Part shown: piece by piece, positions 34,653 through 38,146 of the stretch | Layout of the letters: each line of letters opens with the position of its first letter | Position numbering within the stretch: position 1 is the first letter of the stretch | Assembly: GCF_003721515.1 (NCBI RefSeq) | Contig: NZ_RJJD01000015.1 | Span: forward strand, 1 to 38,146 | Source: Rufibacter latericius | GTDB lineage: Bacteria > Bacteroidota > Bacteroidia > Cytophagales > Hymenobacteraceae | DNA: 38,146 nucleotides | Direction of reading: 5' to 3' | The notes under the pieces: generated by a model | The model's input: only the letters and a program-made list of their open reading frames with translations | Database searches by the model: none | Told to the model about the DNA's origin: nothing | Translations under genes and position numbers: made by a program

Positions 34653-34886
34653 TCAGGGCAATACAACTCCAGCCTCTTTTCTTGTTTTTTTGCAATTTTC
34701 CATGTTGCATTCCTGAAGTAATTGTTCTTTAAAAAGAATCTGCAAACTTTTCCAAGTTTTTACTAACGCAACCTCTTTTCCATCCCTATACTTTTTTGAA
34801 ACTGGAATAAAGGGCTTGTCTGAACCGAGGCACAAGAAGGCAGCCACACCAACCAGGAACTGGAAGGAAAGCGGCACCTGCTTCAT
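34653..34886 (-). CDS. Possible small hypothetical protein
   Basis: A 77-residue frame starting MKQVPLSFQFLVGVAAFLCL, with a six-residue longer start at 34904. It has one hydrophobic stretch near the N-terminus and a charged C-terminal half (KKYRDGKEVALVKTWKSLQI). No family is recognised. The start codon region lies in a 24-bp direct repeat that occurs again 80 bp upstream, so it may be a remnant. Low certainty that it is a gene. Confidence 0.3.
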   Translation of the reverse strand: MKQVPLSFQFLVGVAAFLCLGSDKPFIPVSKKYRDGKEVALVKTWKSLQILFKEQLLQECNMENCKKTRKEAGVVLP

Positions 34887-34976
34887 GGAAAGCGAACAGC
34901 CCAAAGGGGTTTACTTCATTTCTCCCGAAAAAATGATGAGCTGATAGGGATTGGCACCTGCTTCATGGGAAGCGAA
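34873..34976. repeat. Pair of 24-bp direct repeats
   Basis: GGCACCTGCTTCATGG followed by (A/G)AAGCGAA occurs at 34873-34896 and 34953-34976, with one mismatch and an 80-bp period. The first copy spans the start codon of the small minus-strand frame. Confidence 0.8.
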
Positions 34977-35342
34977 AGTCAGATTCTGGAAGTTGTCGGA
35001 CACTGTTACGCTCGCTTCCAGTCTTACGCCTAAGAGGTTTACCAGGAGGCAACCCAGCAAAGTTTCAGGGGGTAGGGGCACAACGGCTTGACGTGCTATG
35101 AAACGAGACTGTCAGAATCTTCGGCCCTTGTGTCTGACGGGACTCCAATACTCAGGAAGTATTGAGGTTAGCTGCCCCTCCAGCGCAAGCTCTGTTTGCC
35201 TTTAGGACAGCTACTCCAGCCTAGAAAGAACCTATTCTAACACAGTAGGAAGCTGAGTAAAACTGATTTTAACTGAGAGAAGGCAGTTGGCAAGAGGGAT
35301 TGAGCAGAAGGAAACAGTAGGAAGAGTGAAAGGAGGGAAAGA
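34905..35342. other. Hairpin-rich non-coding region
   Basis: No convincing gene in 438 bp. Consecutive stems are visible at 35111-35138 (GTCAGA/TCTGAC), 35146-35164 (CAATACT/AGTATTG with a five-base loop) and 35169-35213 (TAGCTG/CAGCTA enclosing GCAA/TTGC). Two ACAGTAGGAAG copies lie at 35242 and 35314. A structured leader RNA, or an origin or transfer site of the element, are both possible. Confidence 0.45.
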
Positions 35343-35567
35343 ATGGAATTGGAAGCAGGAGAATTTTTGACAATCAGTGCATTCGTGGCCAGGCCACGGG
35401 ACAATGGGATTAGGGTAGACTGCCAGACGGTAGAGACCCTGATCAAACAAGATGACCTTGACGCAGAAAGGGGCACTGAGGGGAATTACCTCATTCCCGC
35501 AAGTGAGGTAAACCGTTTGGTAGTAGCGGTGCAGTGTACTACCAGTATTCAACCAGGTAAAATTTAG
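35343..35567 (+). CDS. Small excisionase/HTH-like protein 1
   Basis: A 74-residue protein, first of three small tandem genes. The core, QTVETLIKQDDLDAERGTEG then YLIPASEVNRL, fits the winged-helix pattern of MerR/Xis-like (HTH_17) proteins: a helix for DNA contact, then a variable wing, then a W/Y-[LM]-I-P-x-x-E-[LV]-x-R-L ending. A strong RBS (AGGAGGGAAAGA) precedes the ATG. Four bases separate it from the next gene. It may control the element's excision or transcription; that is an inference from size and fold. Confidence 0.6.
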   Translation: MELEAGEFLTISAFVARPRDNGIRVDCQTVETLIKQDDLDAERGTEGNYLIPASEVNRLVVAVQCTTSIQPGKI

Positions 35568-35571
35568 AAGA

Positions 35572-35997
35572 ATGGAAAAAACAGCTACAGCAACATTAGA
35601 AAAGGATTATATCAAACTCCTGAAATGTAACCAGGTGTTAAACGAACGAGGCATAAGGTTCTCTCTCAGGGGAATTAGTATCCTACAGGCAATGGACAAG
35701 GTGGACACCATCAGAGATGAAAATGGCACTTGGTGGATTGCCAAGCATGAGATGCTTACCCGCATTCGGGAGAGCGGAAACCGTAAACTACCCCCAATTG
35801 AAGAAGGCTGGATTTCGCTGGAAAGCTATGTCTACCATCTCAGTGAGGCCGGAATCAAAGTAGAGGAAGGGAAAGTCTGCACCCAGATATTCTTCACCGG
35901 GTCCATAAAAGGCAAAAAAGATGATTACGGAAGGACCTTGATCAAGGCAGAAGAGCTGCAGAAAAAGATTGAAAAAGGGGTACAAAGTTTTTTTTAA
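35572..35997 (+). CDS. Small excisionase/HTH-like protein 2 (two-module)
   Basis: A 141-residue protein with two similar halves. The first, FSLRGISILQAMDKVDTIRD then WWIAKHEMLTRI, and the second, SLESYVYHLSEAGIKVEEGK with RTLIKAEELQKKI, each look like the HTH_17 pattern of the flanking genes. So it may be an internal duplication of the same unit. It follows gene 1 by four bases and is followed after ten bases by the third member. No known family is recognised with confidence. Confidence 0.6.
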   Translation: MEKTATATLEKDYIKLLKCNQVLNERGIRFSLRGISILQAMDKVDTIRDENGTWWIAKHEMLTRIRESGNRKLPPIEEGWISLESYVYHLSEAGIKVEEGKVCTQIFFTGSIKGKKDDYGRTLIKAEELQKKIEKGVQSFF

Positions 35998-36007
35998 AGA
36001 TAAAGTT

Positions 36008-36214
36008 ATGGCTACAATCACTACCAAAGAACAAAAATTTTATACGGTGTCACAGTTCAGCAAGGTACTTTCTGAGCAGGGTATTTTTATCGGTGGCCAG
36101 GGCATCAGAGACTACATAAAAGCTGGGCGTATTTCCGCAAGGAGAGACATTTTCCGGCCTAAGCTCTGGATGATTCCCCATACTGAATTAAACAGGCTTA
36201 CAAACCAGGAATAG
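36008..36214 (+). CDS. Small excisionase/HTH-like protein 3
   Basis: A 68-residue protein. I take the ATG at 36008 rather than the in-frame ATG at 35969, which would overlap the previous gene; the result starts MATITTKEQKFYTVSQFSKV. The C-terminal part, IRDYIKAGRISARRDIF then LWMIPHTELNRL, is the best Xis/MerR-like match of the three. It is followed by a hairpin terminator at 36242-36269, so the three genes form one unit. Confidence 0.65.
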   Translation: MATITTKEQKFYTVSQFSKVLSEQGIFIGGQGIRDYIKAGRISARRDIFRPKLWMIPHTELNRLTNQE

Positions 36215-36241
36215 AAAATCAAACTTCATACTTGTTTCGCA

Positions 36242-36269
36242 AAAGGGGGCCTCTCTGGGGCTCCCCTTT
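36242..36269 (+). terminator. Hairpin terminator after the three small genes
   Basis: AAAGGGG (36242-36248) pairs with CCCCTTT (36263-36269); the inner GCC/GGC extends the stem. A following G then TTCT gives only a weak T-run. Confidence 0.6.
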
Positions 36270-36313
36270 GTTCTAAAGAAGTGCAAAACAAATAATTTGG
36301 GAGGGGAAGAAAA

Positions 36314-37510
36314 ATGATAGCAAGCGGAATGAATTATGATAGACTCTCCTGTGAGATCAGGATTACCAGGGCAAACGGAGACCTTGTGAGGTTCTATCAA
36401 GCCGTTGAAATTGAGGTGGAAACCAGTATGGACACACTGACTGACAACTGCATTGTCACGCTACCGATGGACAACAGGTGGGTGGAGAAAGACAGCAACG
36501 GGTTCAACCAGTATCGAATGGTGTCTGGTGCTCAACCAGGCTTTTTTTCCATAGGGGACGAGATTGAGGTCTACTATGGCTACAACTTTAACAACACTCT
36601 GGAGTTCCAGGGATACATCACTGAGGTAGAGCCCAATTCTCCGTTGCGATTGATCTGCCAGGACAAGTCATGGAAATTGAAGAAGAACAGGCTCATGTTC
36701 AGCAAGCCAGGCCCTGTCCATCTAAAAGACATTCTCCCAATGCTGGTAGAGGGCACCGGGGTAGAGGTACACCCTCAGACGTATGAGCAGGACATCATTT
36801 TTGGGGGCCTGTCAGTTCCAGGTAAAACAACGGCTCAACTACTGGAGGAATGGCGTGGCATGGGCTTGATCAGTTTAATGAAAGAAGGGAAACTGGTAAT
36901 AGGAAGGAGCTATTTCAGCTCTTCTGCAGGTGTGTATTCCACCTCAGAAACCAAAGGGTACACCCCCCCTGTATTGGCCACGAATGACAATGTGATTGAA
37001 GATGACCTGAGGATTGTCTCTATAGACTCAAGTGAAATTGCAATCAAGGCAGTGTCAATGCAGACCCGGAGCAATAAATCTCATAGTGTGACTCTGGTAA
37101 AGGACCCACAAACGCCTTCCAAAATGCTAGTGGTGGAGGTCCATGACGAGAGACTTACCAGGTCTCAGAACGAAGAGCGGCAAAGCAAGATCACCGCTCA
37201 GGTAGAGAAGAGGGGTGTTTTCCTGGAGGATTACTTTATCAAGACGCACCATGAAATCAACTTGGACAAGGACCAACTGATTGAGGCGGCAAAGGCTGTC
37301 TTTCCCAAGTATCTCAGGAGTGGCCTTAGTGGTAGTTTCACCTCCTTTGGAGACTATCCCTTAAGGGTAGCCGAAACCATCTGCTATCTGGACCCAAGAT
37401 CACCAGACAAAAACGGTGAATATCTGGTAAGATCACTCCAGAAGAGTTGGGGGGCTGGAGGAATCAGGCAAAGGGTTGAAATACCCCACAAGATCAAAAA
37501 CATTGGGTAA
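36314..37510 (+). CDS. Phage tail hub/late control D-like protein
   Basis: A 398-residue protein that resembles baseplate hub proteins (late control gene D, gp27-like). The core run is FSIGDEIEVYYGYNFNNTLE then FQGYITEVEPNSPLRLICQD and WKLKKNRL, matching the Phage_GPD pattern of a hub beta-barrel followed by a WxLKK motif. Later LKDILPMLVEGTGVEV and TTAQLLEEW fit the region that follows in those proteins. A strong RBS (GGGAGGGGAAG) precedes the ATG. No tail sheath, tube, spike or terminase is seen in the window, so the role in this element is open. It stands alone after the three small genes. Confidence 0.65.
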   Translation: MIASGMNYDRLSCEIRITRANGDLVRFYQAVEIEVETSMDTLTDNCIVTLPMDNRWVEKDSNGFNQYRMVSGAQPGFFSIGDEIEVYYGYNFNNTLEFQGYITEVEPNSPLRLICQDKSWKLKKNRLMFSKPGPVHLKDILPMLVEGTGVEVHPQTYEQDIIFGGLSVPGKTTAQLLEEWRGMGLISLMKEGKLVIGRSYFSSSAGVYSTSETKGYTPPVLATNDNVIEDDLRIVSIDSSEIAIKAVSMQTRSNKSHSVTLVKDPQTPSKMLVVEVHDERLTRSQNEERQSKITAQVEKRGVFLEDYFIKTHHEINLDKDQLIEAAKAVFPKYLRSGLSGSFTSFGDYPLRVAETICYLDPRSPDKNGEYLVRSLQKSWGAGGIRQRVEIPHKIKNIG

Positions 37511-37638
37511 GGACGGGGTAGGTTTTGACTATCCCCTATCTCATTCCTGAAATAATAGTTTTAAAGGGGCTAATCTGCCCATTTAACTTTTGCCTACCCC
37601 TCATCTTGTGACTGCAGGTACTGGAGACTGAACACGGG

Positions 37639-37917
37639 CTAGGCCGGGAGAATCTGAGCTGAGATGATTTGGCCCAGGTCATCAATGAGGGAGGCACTAC
37701 CCCAATCGTCAATGGCCAGGCCAATCTTTGCCTTCTTGAGGTGCTTCCTGTAGTGAGCCTTGTAATACTTCGCAAAAGGAAGGCGGTCTATCTCCCCATC
37801 GGTGGACACAAAGAGCCTCCAGGCCGCAAAGTTGGCATCTCCTACCAGGCTCTTGTGCAGGAACAGTTTTACGTAGGTTCTCAGGTACATCGTAGACATT
37901 GGGTACTGCTTGTTCAT
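37639..37917 (-). CDS. Hypothetical small protein
   Basis: A 92-residue frame, MNKQYPMSTMYLRTYVKLFL then AAWRLFVSTDGEIDRLPFAK and YYKAHYRKHLKKAKIGLAID. It has a basic middle and an acidic end but no recognised family. It appears more protein-like than the opposite-strand frame over the same bases (37669-37944). No RBS is seen and no partner gene lies beside it. The following 37918-38146 holds nothing I can name and ends in a run of G. Confidence 0.45.
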   Translation of the reverse strand: MNKQYPMSTMYLRTYVKLFLHKSLVGDANFAAWRLFVSTDGEIDRLPFAKYYKAHYRKHLKKAKIGLAIDDWGSASLIDDLGQIISAQILPA

Positions 37918-38146
37918 ATTGCTATAGATTGTTCAATTGACTAATTCTAAAAGCTGGAAAAATGAGGTCCGGGGGAAAATGGAAATGGCCAAAAAAATGA
38001 TTTCAAATTCAATCCCAAATGAATGGGCGGGGGTGGCTACCCTAAATTAAATCAGTGTCAAAAGCGTCAAATCAGGCCCAGCAATACACGTATACTTAAG
38101 GTCAGGAAGGTACCGGCCATCCGTATTTTTGAGAGGGTGGGGGGGG

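Larger units (their letters stand above)
33739..34656. repeat. Cluster of covarying inverted repeats
   Basis: Core units have five-base arms with AA between them: CTGAAAATTTAG (33739), CTGAAAACTCAG (33879), CTGAAAATTCAG (34023), CTCAAAATTGAG (34343, 34522, 34614) and CCGAAAATTCGG (34374). The two arms change together (CTC/GAG, CTG/CAG, CCG/CGG). Several units sit inside a longer hairpin, for example TTCAAC...GTTGAA around 34514-34542, TTCACT...AGTGAA around 34365-34394, and GTAATC...GATTAC around 33755-33790. Confidence 0.7.
21604..38146. mobile_element. Accessory island inserted in comM; right end not in window
   Basis: The left boundary is set by the comM break. Inside are a seven-gene defence-like operon, a family-A polymerase-like gene, Rha-like fragments, excisionase-like small genes and a phage tail-hub-like gene. 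No integrase, transposase or relaxase is seen in the window, so the mobilisation genes may lie to the right. The sequence ends in a run of G, which may be a contig end. Composition drops sharply at the boundary, and the dispersed backbone repeat is absent. comM is a known integration hotspot for AbaR-type and Tn7-like elements in other phyla. Confidence 0.75.

Noticed and set aside
33739..34660. CRISPR array or integron attC array
   Set aside because: The units are short, unevenly spaced and diverged, with no constant-length spacers; there is no cas gene or integron integrase, and the units are explained by covarying palindromes and Rha-like coding remnants.
35232..35552. 106-codon and 79-codon minus-strand frames
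   Set aside because: They are opposite the small HTH-like gene with its strong RBS and have low-complexity Ser/Phe/Leu content.
37669..37944. 91-codon plus-strand frame
   Set aside because: It mirrors the more protein-like minus-strand frame at 37639-37917 and has no start signal.
38100..38146. G-run at the window end as a biological feature
   Set aside because: A short homopolymer at the last bases is more likely a contig or assembly edge.

Overview
The window looks like a chromosomal segment of a Bacteroidota bacterium, most likely Cytophagales/Hymenobacteraceae (Rufibacter-, Pontibacter- or Hymenobacter-like). Support comes from the mix of families (DUF2480, S41 and M61 peptidases, a Wzi/RemB-type outer-membrane protein), from TAnnTTTG-type -7 promoter elements, and from the general lack of Shine-Dalgarno sites in the backbone. 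The genus is an inference from protein flavour only.

Positions 1-20,500 are ordinary backbone. They hold tsaB, an S41 carboxyl-terminal protease, rnpA-rpmH, an M61 peptidase, a beta-lactamase-fold lipoprotein, a PfkB kinase, tRNA-His(GTG), dihydroorotase, a DEAD-box helicase, uracil phosphoribosyltransferase overlapping a GNAT/FemAB-like gene, an outer-membrane beta-barrel protein, an MsbA-like ABC exporter and a GmhA-like isomerase. Many genes end in strong hairpin terminators. About thirteen copies of a degenerate intergenic repeat of about 37 bp (GTTTT at one end, AAAACG at the other, a TTTTC..GAAAACAG core) are scattered between these genes. I found none right of the comM break.

At about 21,605 the comM/yifB gene (Mg-chelatase-like AAA ATPase) stops abruptly after residue 355, just past the NPCPCG motif. 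From there to the window end (38,146) the sequence is accessory DNA. I read this as a mobile element inserted in comM, with its far end outside the window.

The most interesting cargo is a tight, AT-rich, seven-gene minus-strand operon (30,891 to 22,335). In transcription order it encodes an all-helical protein (GASH-like), a Cys-motif GTPase (DO-GTPase2-like), a second GTPase (DO-GTPase1-like), a large GAP1-like protein, a protein with a C-terminal effector-associated domain (EAD), a trypsin-like protease with an N-terminal EAD, and an EndoG/NUC1-type DNA/RNA non-specific endonuclease. This matches the GTPase-centred biological conflict systems predicted by comparative genomics. A plausible model is that the GTPase/GAP1 core senses invasion, EAD-EAD contact recruits the protease, and the protease and/or nuclease kills or arrests the cell.

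The remainder (31,108-38,146) looks phage- or plasmid-like. It carries a divergent family-A DNA polymerase-like protein (possibly TV-Pol), an unknown small gene, a decayed tandemly duplicated Rha-like region full of covarying inverted repeats, a hairpin-rich non-coding stretch, three small tandem excisionase/HTH-like genes and a tail-hub (late control D-like) protein. Several of these genes have strong AGGAGG-type ribosome binding sites, unlike the backbone and the defence operon, so the island is probably a mosaic of at least two sources.
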